Assembly (NCBI RefSeq): GCF_000708205.1
Contig: NW_014575549.1
Span: 124,001-188,000, forward strand
Origin: Mixia osmundae IAM 14324
Taxonomy: Eukaryota; Basidiomycota; Mixiomycetes; Mixiales; Mixiaceae
Length of the DNA stretch: 64,000 nucleotides
Direction of reading: 5' to 3'
Position 1 is the stretch's first letter, and each line of letters begins with the position of its first letter. Under the pieces are notes generated by a model, which did not search any database, was not told where the DNA came from, and worked only from the letters and a program-made list of their open reading frames with translations. Position numbers and translations under genes: made by a program. Of this stretch, positions 54,231-63,805 are shown piece after piece.

Positions 54231-54494
54231 TCACAAGCCAAGACCAGCAGAGACGGCGACATGGGCACCGGCTCCGACGCCGGTGCCAAGTGGACTGACG
54301 ATTGCGCCTGCTGCTACATTGGCAGAGACGGCAGCGCCAAAGCCTGCGCCGAAGCCGAGGGATGGAGCGCAGTGCTCAAAGCATTCTTTGGGGCCGCCAT
54401 TGCCTCGCTCTACGTGTCCAGATGCATATGCAGTCGGCTTGGCTGTCGCGCCACAGATGAGCGCAAAGCACGTCATGATGTATGCTGTCTTCAT
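54231..54494 (-). CDS. Small secreted Gly/Ala-rich protein
   Basis: A complete 87-aa frame. It begins with a signal peptide (MKTAYIMTCFALICGATA), with a likely cut after TAKP or GATA. The mature part has two cysteines close together (ECFEHCAP) and a Gly/Ala/Val-rich C-terminus (GFGAGFGAAVSANVAAGAIV). I know no family. Its size and shape fit a fungal small secreted protein. It might extend by splicing into the frame below 54234. Confidence 0.5.
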   Translation of the reverse strand: MKTAYIMTCFALICGATAKPTAYASGHVERGNGGPKECFEHCAPSLGFGAGFGAAVSANVAAGAIVSPLGTGVGAGAHVAVSAGLGL

Positions 54495-54747
54495 GCTGAC
54501 TTGAACGGTGGTGTAATGAATGTGGGGGTCCTACTGCCAATTGTCTGCTGAGATAAGTTGCTGCTCTTGCTCACACATGGCCAGGTTATGTATCTGAGCA
54601 GGCAGAAGACAGAAGACTGCGCAAGCATCGAATGACAGATGGAAAGCCGCAGCAGTGGCAGTGGACGCAGCAGAAAGCTCAGTAGGGTCCGTGCGAAAGG
54701 CCAAGTCCAGCGATAAGCACACAGACGCGCAAGAGTCAATGCAGGAT

Positions 54748-56527
54748 CTATACGACAGCTTGCAGACGAGCCTGGGGCGATGACTGTTCTTGCTGTTCTT
54801 GCACATGCTTGAAATGTATCTTCCGATGTTGAGCGAGCGCGGTCGCTTCCGAGTATGAGCCCGAGCAAATGTCACACTTGAAAGGACGGTCCTTCACGTG
54901 GGCTTGGAGATGTCGCATGATCTTCTGTCTCTGAGCGAACGGCTTGCCTTCCTTTGCTCGCGTACAGCCCTCCCACTGACAGGAGTAAGTCGACTTGCCA
55001 CACCCGACATGCTCCTCGCCGAGATGAGCCATGAGTTTGGCGGTAGTCGAGAACTTGGCAGAACAGCCTGGCCATTTGCAGAGATGCTCTTCGCCCATTT
55101 CGCCATCCTTCTGGTCGGCTATATCGACCAAAGCATGGTGTTGAGCGCAGTGAGGTAGACTCTTGCCCCTATGAGAGCATGGCTTGACATGTAGATGACG
55201 ACGGAGCATCGTTTCTTCCGTTACGGGAGGATTGCGTCGGCGCTTGGGACCGCCTTGAGAGCTTGTCGGGGTAGTAAGAGGTGTCTGGAAGCTTGAGCCG
55301 GACGTAAAAGAGGCTGGAGTACTGCCAAAAATGGAACGCGTATCTGTGCATTGCGTCAGTTCAGGATGCATATGCCAGGATGAAAGATTTACCGGAATCG
55401 AGACTGGGGGTCGAGGGCACGAAATCGAGCTTGAACTTGGAGAGATCGTTGACCGGGCTACCGCGCTGCTCAGGCACTTGGGCGGCATGAGTTGCGGTGC
55501 CGTTTGCCAATGTGTGATGGCCAGCCACGCTGAAGGGCAGTCCCTGCTCGATATGATCGTGCAGAACATGCTGCATGAGAATGCTTGCGGGCGGCGTGGC
55601 AGTCGAGCTTGTCTTGATTGTCTCCTGACGGGTCAGGCTGCCAGGCACAGGCATGCCGGCATCACTGGCAGGAAAGGCAAGAGGAGCCGGAAGCATGTAG
55701 CAGTCGTCCCACTGGCATCGCAATGCGTCCGTTGGCAGGACATGCTGCGCAAGCGGGGTCGGATCACGCCTTGTATCGATGACATTTTCCTGCTTCGAGG
55801 TTGGCAGTATCTGTGTCGGCCATTGCGTCGTCTGGAGCGGCACAAAGGTCTTGTCGGGCGAAGAGGGCGTCGGCCAGGCTATAGCCTCTGGTGTACTGGC
55901 GTCTTGCATGTGCGACAGATGAGCCTCGTTGACATGAGCGACGAGCTCCTTCTTGTGGGTAAAGGCAGCATGACAATGAGACCATTCGCAGACAAAGGGC
56001 AGATGAGGCGGATGGCAGACAGCAGTATGCGAATGGGGCACCTCACAAGGCTCTTCGTGGCACAGCCACCGGTAGAGACTGTCCTGACTGGCCGGTCTGG
56101 CGTCGCTCTCTGGCGGACTGGTCGAGGCGAGCGAGCTCCTGCCGTGTGTGATGGGCGACAGTCGCGTCAAGCCGGGCAAGGGCTCCTGGAGTCCCTCTCG
56201 AGGATGGGCGAGGTTGGATGTAGACGGAGTGGGATGATCAGCAGCTGCTGCGCAACAGCAGCAGTCGAGGATCTCCTTGAGCGTCTCTTCGTGCCCCCAA
56301 TCGATGCCCGACCATGACGGAGGCATGGCTTGATCTGACGGGCCAGTGCCGAGTGGATGGACTGCATCGAGTTTTGAGGAGCCCTGAGCGAACCAGGCAG
56401 CGTCACAGGTCTCTTGAGGCTCGCAGCAGCCAGTAGAGGGGCAGCATCCGCCTTGTGCGGTAGCCAGTCTGCAGTCAGGGCAGCCCTCTTCAAAGTTGGC
56501 CTCCTCGGACCGAGCTTGGACGAGCAT
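54748..56527 (-). CDS. C2H2 zinc-finger transcription factor (Zap1-like) with Cys-rich N-terminus
   Basis: Exons 56527..55393 and 55343..54748 give 576 aa. The N-terminus has CPDCRLATAQGGCCPSTGCC and later a DCCCCAAAADH cluster, which could bind metal. An isolated C2H2 finger follows (FVCEWSHCHAAFTHKKELVA, HVNEAH). The C-terminal half has consecutive fingers: HLCKWPGCSAKFSTTAKLMA, YSCQWEGCTRAKEGKPFAQR and FKCDICSGSYSEATALAQHR. The pairing of fingers and the WxxC/WPGC pattern resemble the zinc-sensing regulator Zap1. The role in metal response is inferred, not shown. Confidence 0.8.
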
Positions 56528-56844
56528 GCTGTCCGACTGATCCTGGGCTGATCAGGACGTCGTGCTCACCTGTCCGAGGTGCAGCTGTAGCGAGCGAACG
56601 CTGCACGCTGGGAGGATGAGGAGCTTGCACGTGATTTTTCCGACAGTGCCAGCGCCTTTCGCCCGAGTGCTATTGCGACCTTTGACAAGCCTGTGAGTCC
56701 GACCTTGCTAGGGCGAGCAGCCGCTGCATTTGCGCAAACGGCTGCCGACGACGTAGCGAGAGCGCTCGGCGGCTGCAGCGCCCGAATAGAGAGCAAAAGG
56801 CTGACTGCCTCCTTGTGCGCCAGATATCACAAGAGCGAGCAAGC
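56528..56844. promoter_or_regulatory. Divergent intergenic region zinc-finger gene / FBA1
   Basis: This 317-bp stretch lies between the two start codons. FBA1 is normally very highly expressed, so a strong promoter should lie here, but I see no clear TATA box. Confidence 0.45.
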
Positions 56845-58396
56845 ATGGGAGGCCTGAAAGATATCGTACCTGTAAGCGAAATCTTGCATGAGGGGTCTAT
56901 GCCCGTTCTGATGAGACACACGGCTTGACAGGCGTGAGTCAGCTCGGCAGCTCCTCCTCTCCCAACGCGACAGCCCACCGTACCTCGAGAGCTCTACGTC
57001 GCCTTCCCTTCTTTCTCGACCGCTCCTCGCAGACTGATCTCGAGCGTTGCTGATCACATGCTCAAAGGGGTGTCGTCACCGGCGAGAACCTCGTCAAACT
57101 CATGGCACACGCCAAGAAGGAACAGGTTCGTTCCTACTTGCATCTCCAAAATGTCAGCTGACCCGTGTGCTGCGCAGTATGCTATGCCCGTGAGCTGCAT
57201 GCGCATGTTCTACCTCTCGTCTGCTGACTGACTGGCCTTGTGCCCTCCCTACGCTCAGGCATTCGTAGGTGGCGCTCGTGCAGCGCGCCGTGCCAAGCTG
57301 ACTTGAGAGCTGCAGAACTGCACCTCGTCATCAACCGTCGTCGCAGTCCTCGAGGCTGCACGCGACGCAAAGGCGCCCGTTCAGATCCAAGTATCTCAGG
57401 GTGGCGCTGCTTTCTTCGGTGGCAAAGGTCTCAAGAACGACAAGCAGCAAGGCTCAATTGCAGGCGCCGTCGCTGCAGCCCACTACGTTCGCGCCATCGC
57501 ACCCGCGTACGGCGTCCCCGTCGTGCTCCACTCGGATCACTGCGCAAAGAAGCTTTTGCCCTGGTTCGACGGCATGCTCGAGGCAGACGAGGCCTATTAC
57601 AAGGAGCACAAGGAGCCCCTCTTCTCGTCCCACATGCTCGATCTCTCCGAGGAGAGCAAGGAGGAGAACATCGAAATTTGTGTCAAGTACCTCGAGCGAA
57701 TGGCAAAGATCAACCTCTGGCTCGAGATGGAAATTGGCATCACAGGTCAGTCCGCCTTACGCGAGCCCGCTCCGCGCTGACATACTGCTCGCATGCAGGT
57801 GGCGAGGAGGACGGCGTCAATAACGAGAACGTCGACAATGCGAGCTTGTACACGCAGCCAGAAGACATCTGGGATATCTACCAAGCCTTTTCCAAGGTGA
57901 CCAACATGTTCTCGATTGCCGCTGCCTTCGGCAACGTTCACGGCGTCTACAAGCCCGGCAACGTCCGCCTCCATCCCGAGCTGCTCGCCAAGCACCAGGC
58001 ATACGTCAAGGACCAGCTCAAGACTGATGATCCTCGTCCCGTCTTCCTCGTCTTCCACGGTGGCTCCGGCTCGACCAAAGATGAGATTGCCACCGCGCTC
58101 AACAATGGCGTCGTCAAGATGAACGTCGATACAGGTGGGCCTCTTTCGCCGCTGACTGGCTTGTGGCTGATCGCATGGCTTACACAGACACGCAATACGC
58201 CTACTGCGTCGGCTTCCGTGACTACTTCAAGAAGAACGCCGACTACGTCGCCACTCAGGTCGGCAACCCAGACAAGCCAGATGGACCCAACAAGAAGTAC
58301 TACGATCCTCGCGTATGGGTCCGCAAGGGAGAAGAGACAATGAAGGAGCGATGCACAGAAGCGCTCAATGATTTGCGCTGCGTTGGTCGTCTCTAA
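56845..58396 (+). CDS. FBA1: Class II fructose-bisphosphate aldolase
   Basis: A zinc-dependent glycolytic aldolase. Exons: 56845..56871 (MGGLKDIVP), an unresolved very small exon, 57068..57125 (GVVTGENLVKLMAHAKKEQ), 57178..57189 (YAMP), 57259..57264 (AF), 57316..57745, 57799..58134 and 58188..58396. Conserved: NCTSSSTVVAVLEAARD, VVLHSDHCAKKLLPWFDGML (zinc His and Asp), EPLFSSHMLDLSEES, WLEMEIGITGGEEDGVNNE, FSIAAAFGNVHGVYKPGN, FLVFHGGSGSTKDEI and NKKYYDPRVWVRKGEETM. The phases need 3n+2 nt between 56871 and 57068. A 2-nt exon GC near 56937, flanked by CAG and GTGAGT, would give PAGVVTGEN and 359 aa as in yeast. Confidence 0.95.
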
Positions 58397-58459
58397 AGAT
58401 CTTGTAGCTAGAAAAGCACAATGAAACTGCTGCGAGTCGGAACAACATGACTAGTCAAC

Positions 58460-60306
58460 TCAATCGCGTGGCTTCTTCCTGCTCGCCTCATCCTGATCGA
58501 GACCGCGCTTGCTGCCCTTCTTGGCTTCGTCAAGGAAAGCCGACACGCCAAAGGGATCTGCCGTCGTGTCCTTCTCAAATTGAACTGGACCCGTGCGCGT
58601 TTCTTGCAAGTCTGCACCCTCGAAGCCCTTGCGGGCGACGCCGAGACCGAATCGGTCGTTGTTGAGGGCCTTCTTGATGCCTTCTTCGTTGCCGCCGCCG
58701 TAAGCCTCGTCGTCCTGCGAATCTTGCAAAGGCTTATAGATTGCTGCTGCTGCATTCGAGCCCTGGAAGAGCGGTCGGTCATACAGATTATATGAGTCAT
58801 CATCTGCAAAGCCAGATGGCAGTGATTCTTGATTGAACAAGCGAGAGTCGAGCATGGATTCTTTGGACAATGTCGGTTTGGCTAGACCGAGCGCAATCTT
58901 TTCCGATATATCCCTACCTTGTGCTCTGCACATCAAAGATATGTCAGCGAAGGCTGCTGACGATACAGAAATGACTTGCCTGGCCATCACACGCGCCCGC
59001 TGTTCGGTACCCATGTTGTTCATCCTGAGCTCGCGCTCGCGCTCTTTGCGTCGCTCTGCTCTCATTTGCTCTCGCTTCCTGATCTCTTCCTCATCCTCCT
59101 CATCATCGTCTGACTCGGACGCGGCACGGGGTTTGGTAGCAACGGCCTGCTCTGCTTCGTCGGAATCTGAATCGGATCCATAGCCCGCCAGAGCAGCAGG
59201 TAATGCGCCTCCTGTGCCTGCTACACGACCAGCCGTGCTTGTCGCGGGGAGTCCGGATCGCTGATCCCGTGCTCTCTGAGCGAGCTGTCGCAAATTCTCC
59301 TCTTTGGCCTGCTTCTCCTTTTGCGCAATCGCTTGCTGGAGTTGTGATCGCTGCCGGACCTCCTCTCTCGCGTGACGATCGGCGAGATAGAGCGATTCCG
59401 AGAGTGTAGCGAAACGATCATTGATATGTACATCTTGCAGACCTCTGCCGTCTGCAGCCAATCGCTTGTCGAGCGGGATGGTGTAGCCCTTGTTGTTCTT
59501 CCAATTGGAGATACAGGGAGGTATCATCCAGTCTGAGACATCCTGCGGTGTGATCTTGCGTGGTGGCGAGCGTAGGATGGGCGCAGGAGGCGAGGGCGGC
59601 CCTCTTGGGATCTTTCTATGCTTGAACCGTGGCGGCTCGAGCGGATCCTCGACGACCTCGGACATCCTGATGATACGCTGCTGACCGGCCGTGCCCGATG
59701 CAGGCGTGTAACGGATGAAGGACTCCTTGCCTTGCTTCTGTATGCCGGAAGCTGGCTGGGCGGCTTTGATCTTTGACTGGGTAATCTTTTCGAGCGCGAG
59801 TCTTGTCTTTTCGGCCGTCGACAGCACTTCCTCCTCGCTCGGTCGCTCCATCTCGGCATTGTTGATGTCGGTCCGGTGTGCCATCGGGATGAGATCCTTG
59901 AACTGGGACTGAATGATCCGGCCATCGCGGTGGCCTTGGTGGGCGATCGCATCGTATCTCACCTTTCCCTCTGCGTCAACCTGTAGAGCCAGCGTGTTCC
60001 CACTGGAGGACTGCTCAACGTGCATGAGCAGATGCGTACTGTCTCGTGTCAACAGTGTCGGCTCACATGTTTCTTCCGCCCAAGGTCGAGAGGAAATTGA
60101 GCGATGTGGCATTCAGGATAGGCGCCGCCATCGCCAAAGTCGTCTGCTTTGGAGGGTCGCCATGAGGCACGATGACCGTAGCTTGGTACCTGTGATCGTA
60201 GAGCGAGTGTCTGCTCTATGGCTGCGGGCAGAGCGTCGTCGACTGCCGCTGGCTCGCTTGATACATACTTGGGCGCAGGCAGGAGACTGATGTACGGGCA
60301 GAGCAT
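58460..60306 (-). CDS. PRP45: Splicing factor Prp45/SNW1 (SKIP)
   Basis: A spliceosome component active in the second step. Exons 60306..60067, 60013..58980 and 58925..58460 give 579 aa. Conserved SNW domain: VPSYGHRASWRPSKADDFGD, GGAYPECHIAQFPLDLGRKK, LALQVDAEGKVRYDAIAHQG, SFIRYTPA, PPSPPAPILRSPPRKITPQD, WMIPPCISNWKNNKGYTIPL and DKRLAADGRGLQDVHINDRF. The last exon continues GRDISEKIALGLAKP and DRPLFQGS. Intron 2 (58979..58926) is GC-AG, 54 nt and in frame without a stop, so unspliced RNA would read through. The first ATG could lie further upstream in another exon. Confidence 0.95.
58926..58979 (-). other. PRP45: GC-AG intron in PRP45, in-frame
   Basis: The donor is AG|GCAAGT and the acceptor CAG. 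Splicing joins VMAR to AQGRDISEKIALG, as in SNW1 proteins. The length is a multiple of three with no stop codon, so retention would insert 18 residues. Confidence 0.85.
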
Positions 60307-60691
60307 GAGCTGCTGCTCGCTGACTGAGCAAGCCTGTACACTCACCTAGCTAGCACGCTGGTCATGTCGTGCAGTCTGATGCCTGCCTGGCTGGCTGACG
60401 ATGATTGCCCTGCTGCCTGCCGCCTGACTGAGCGACTCGTCTCGGGAAAAAAAAGGGTCTCGCGCCGCGACAGGCAGCGACCCGAGCTGGCGTGGCAAAG
60501 CGCACGGAGCAGCTCAGAAGCAGCCCAAAGCGAGCACACGACCCCTTGCTGGCTCTACAGTCCCACCGTACAGCAGCTCGCTTGCTCAGTGCAAGCAAAG
60601 CGCACTCGTAAGCGGGACCAGCGCGCAGTCAGCAACGCGCTCACGACCTGAGCGACTCACAGCCTTGTCTCAGCAGTCAGCCAGCCGGAGC
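60307..60691. promoter_or_regulatory. Divergent intergenic region PRP45 / SH3 gene
   Basis: A 385-bp stretch that contains an A8 run near 60450 and should carry both promoters. An upstream exon of PRP45 could also lie here. Confidence 0.45.
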
Positions 60692-61981
60692 ATGTCAGCC
60701 GCGAGCGTGCCAGAGGGCTCTGCGTACGACGCCCCCGACGAATCCACTGAGACACCCGTTGGCAAGACGAGTGGCCGACAGAGTCGAGATGCCTCTCTGA
60801 GCAAGAGCGCGGCTATCAGGCATACACTGGAACGGCAAGGTGTGCCTGATAGCGACGGAGGGGAGCTTACCACACCTACCCATCAGTCAGACTTGGCTAG
60901 ATACGAACAACAGAATGGCATCGTCCGGCCAAAGGCCCTCCAGAGATCGATGAGCTCCCAAAGGTCTACCGACCCGCTCGCGTCGCCCTCTGCCGATCCA
61001 CCGAGCAGGCCGCCATCGACCTATTTTGAGCATCTCGATGGATCAGCCCATCAGGCCCAGCTCGACAGATCTGCCAGCAGACGCGCTTCGACTGTCTCTG
61101 TCTCGTCAGATGCCAAGCCGGATGTCTCGTCTGGCCTCACAAAGTCTGCGCTCAACTCGCCTAGGTTCGAGCGAGCGGTCTCCTCCTCGTCCGATAGCAG
61201 TCGCTCTACCGGCCTCAGTCAGTCTTCGCCTTTGCTGAGCGCACAAGCCCCAAATGACAGCCATGACGACACCCTCAGTCCCTACGAGGAGGGCGAAGCG
61301 TCGAATTCCGTCCTGACGCTATCCGCGCCTGCGAGGGCGATCCCTGTGCGAATACGAGATTTCGCCTTTCCGTCTGACGATCCAAGATATGTCGGAAAGC
61401 CCCATCCTGATATGATAGAACACGAGCGCAGACGGGCTGCTGCTGCCCAAGCAGGCTCGAGCGATTTCCCCAGCATGGACTTGAGCTCACGGCTGCCCGA
61501 AGAAGCCCTGGCAGAGGACAGCGACGAAGAGGCTGCAGGCGAAGAAGCCAGACGGTCAGGCGCTTCTCCGGGCGCATTCTATTGGGGCTTCACTACCTCT
61601 GCAGACAAAGCTCAAGGCGACGAAGCGTTCTATCGACCGAGATACAAGCTCGATTCAAACTCTTCGCAAGCAGACGACGACGAGCTAGATTCGCATTCTG
61701 AGCCTCTAGAGGGTCAAGAGTCTGAAGAGTTGCCTGCCATCGAGCCCGGCAGTCTCTACAAGGCCAATTATGCCTTTACTGCAGAAACACCTCAGGAGAT
61801 GTCGTTGATCGAGGGAGAGATCGTCAAAGTCTACGAGCGACTCTGCGAGGGATGGGTCATCGCCGCCAAGATGACCCCCGCAGGAGATGAGAGTTCGTCT
61901 GCTTCGATGGGCTCGACCAAGGAAGAGGCGGAGGAAGAGCAGGGCCTGATACCAGAGAGCTACCTTACGCTTGTCGGCTAG
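60692..61981 (+). CDS. SH3-domain protein (Nbp2/Skb5-like)
   Basis: A single exon of 429 aa. The N-terminal 330 residues are rich in Ser, Asp and Glu with an acidic stretch near 260-290. One SH3 domain closes the protein: YKANYAFTAETPQEMSLIEG, then EIVKVYERLCEGWVIAAKM and GLIPESYLTLVG. The ALYDF position is NYAFTAE and the second conserved Trp is GWV. Single C-terminal SH3 with long acidic N-terminus resembles Nbp2/Skb5, adaptors of PAK and MAPK phosphatases. The frame extends upstream without an ATG. Confidence 0.82.
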   Translation: MSAASVPEGSAYDAPDESTETPVGKTSGRQSRDASLSKSAAIRHTLERQGVPDSDGGELTTPTHQSDLARYEQQNGIVRPKALQRSMSSQRSTDPLASPSADPPSRPPSTYFEHLDGSAHQAQLDRSASRRASTVSVSSDAKPDVSSGLTKSALNSPRFERAVSSSSDSSRSTGLSQSSPLLSAQAPNDSHDDTLSPYEEGEASNSVLTLSAPARAIPVRIRDFAFPSDDPRYVGKPHPDMIEHERRRAAAAQAGSSDFPSMDLSSRLPEEALAEDSDEEAAGEEARRSGASPGAFYWGFTTSADKAQGDEAFYRPRYKLDSNSSQADDDELDSHSEPLEGQESEELPAIEPGSLYKANYAFTAETPQEMSLIEGEIVKVYERLCEGWVIAAKMTPAGDESSSASMGSTKEEAEEEQGLIPESYLTLVG

Positions 61982-62045
61982 CTGGCCTAGCCATATGAGC
62001 CATAGCTAGCTTAGCGCGGTCAGGTGAGCCTATGCTGCATTCTGA

Positions 62046-63805
62046 TCAGACAACCAAGTCTGATATGCGTTTGGAGGCCACGGCTGCGTCTGCTGCCCGC
62101 CTGATCGTCGTATACGCCTCATCGATATGCTCAGCTTGCGTTTGAGGCGAGCCAATAGCGAACCGGATACAAGTGCGGCCACTCAGAACTGTCTGCGTGA
62201 GCATGATGCTCCTGTCTTGGCTCAGCCGCTCGACTAGCTCTGCGTTGAGCGCATTCGTCTCTTCTGCCGATTCTTGTGCTCTCGCCTTTAGCCGGAAGAC
62301 GACGAGAGACCAGCGACGAGATGTCACGAGCTCGAAATCGGCATCTTCGACAAGCAACTTCTCGAGTCGTTCGGCGAGGGCGATGCCAGCTCGAATGTGG
62401 CGCTGGAAGCCCTCGACGCCGTAGCTCTTCAGTACAAAGTAGATCTGTTGAATGAAGAATGAGTAGGTGTTGACGACCATACACCCCTTGTACAGACCTT
62501 GAGAGATCGGAATCGCCGCCCGAGTGAGATCTGCATGTTCCTATAATCGATCACTGCCCTCGCCATATCGTCAGTGAGCGATGCAAGGATTGTTGAGCGA
62601 TCCGCGCACCCGAGTCTGAGAACTGATTGCGCAAAAAGGGCGGCGTTATGTCGAGCGCATCTGTCAGCTGAGTTCTGTCCCTTGTCCAGAGACAGTTCGC
62701 GTCAAAGGTGACGAGGCCCCATTTGTGCATGTTTGTAGAAAAGGATGTGACTTCGCCATATGCGAATGATCTGGCCTTATTGGCCGCCTGGACGGTCAAG
62801 CCCGAGCGACAATTGATTGCCGACAGTCCAGCTTCGTCTCTGTGTTCTGGACAAGCGAGGACGACGCCAGCCCAGGCAGCATCTATGTGAATATACAGTG
62901 TCGGACAGGCTCTTGCTGCTCCGAGTATGCCCTCGAGATCGTCTATCGCGCCAGAGCTGGTCGAGCCGAGCGTGGCAATAAGTATACATGGAACCTCGTC
63001 TTTCGCCTTCGCATCCGCCAGGGCTAAAGCTAGCGTCGACTCTGTGAGCGCATAGCCGTCTTGCGCGCGAGTGGGCAGGGTTCGGACGGGCAGACCCAGG
63101 ATGAGGCCAGCCTTGGCTCCTAGCGAGTGTGTCTGATCTGTGACCCAGATCGAGAGCCGAGAAGAAAAGGCAGAGACCTGACCGCGGACATAGCTTGCAT
63201 CGACGATCTGCAAAGCTCGCTCTCGTGCTGCTATACATATGGTGACTGTGCTCTCGCTGGCGGATCCCATAATGATGCCACCTCCGGGCGCTTGCTCGTT
63301 GGTGAAAGAGAGATCGAGACCAAAGAGCAGAGCTGTCCAGCGCATCATGAGCGTCTCTAGTTCTGTACAGACGGGCGAGCAGGACCTGAACCTCAAAGAG
63401 TCAGTAGGGTGATCGTGATGATCAATTGGACAAGCAGGACCAATTGAAGCCGGGGTTGCTGACTGCTCCGACGAGCAGGTCTGCTAGGATAGATTCAAAG
63501 GTCGTGTTGGCTGGGAAGTAAGCGAAAAATGAGGGGTGTTGCCAATGAGAAATGCCGGGCAGGACGAGGTGATTGAAGTCCTTGAGCAAATCAGAGCTCG
63601 GCTGACCCTTGGCGGGCGGCTCTCGAGCGAACGAGGCGGCACAATCGCCGGGCTTGACACTTGACTCGACATCCCTCTCTGACAGGGTTTCAAAGTAGGA
63701 AGCGATCTGCTCAATGGCTGCATGTCCAACCTCTCGGAATCTGGAGAGTGCTGTTTGAGCAGCCGATCTCGAGCGGGTCGCTCAGGCTCACTCGTCAGCG
63801 TTCAT
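62046..63805 (-). CDS. Aromatic-L-amino-acid decarboxylase, PLP-dependent group II
   Basis: Five exons, 63805..63792, 63740..63441, 63385..62610, 62553..62498 and 62444..62046, give 514 aa. The first coding exon is 14 nt. The N-terminus MNADEFREVGHAAIEQIASY, HWQHPSFFAYFPANTTFESI and NPGFNWSCSPVCTELETLMM place it in the DDC/TDC family. ASESTVTICIAARERAL, HIDAAWAGVVLACPEHR and the lysine motif STNMHKWGLV with the PLP Lys follow. The C-terminus has DYRNMQISLGRRFRSLKIYF and LKSYGVEGFQRHI. The substrate (Trp, Tyr or Phe) is not clear from sequence. Confidence 0.94.

Noticed and set aside
55331-56317. A 328-codon open frame on the plus strand
   Set aside because: It is antisense to the first exon of the zinc-finger gene. 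Its composition mirrors the Cys- and His-rich coding strand and shows no family.
57240-58343. A 367-codon plus-strand frame
   Set aside because: It is a wrong-frame reading of FBA1. The aldolase motifs are in a different frame on the same strand.
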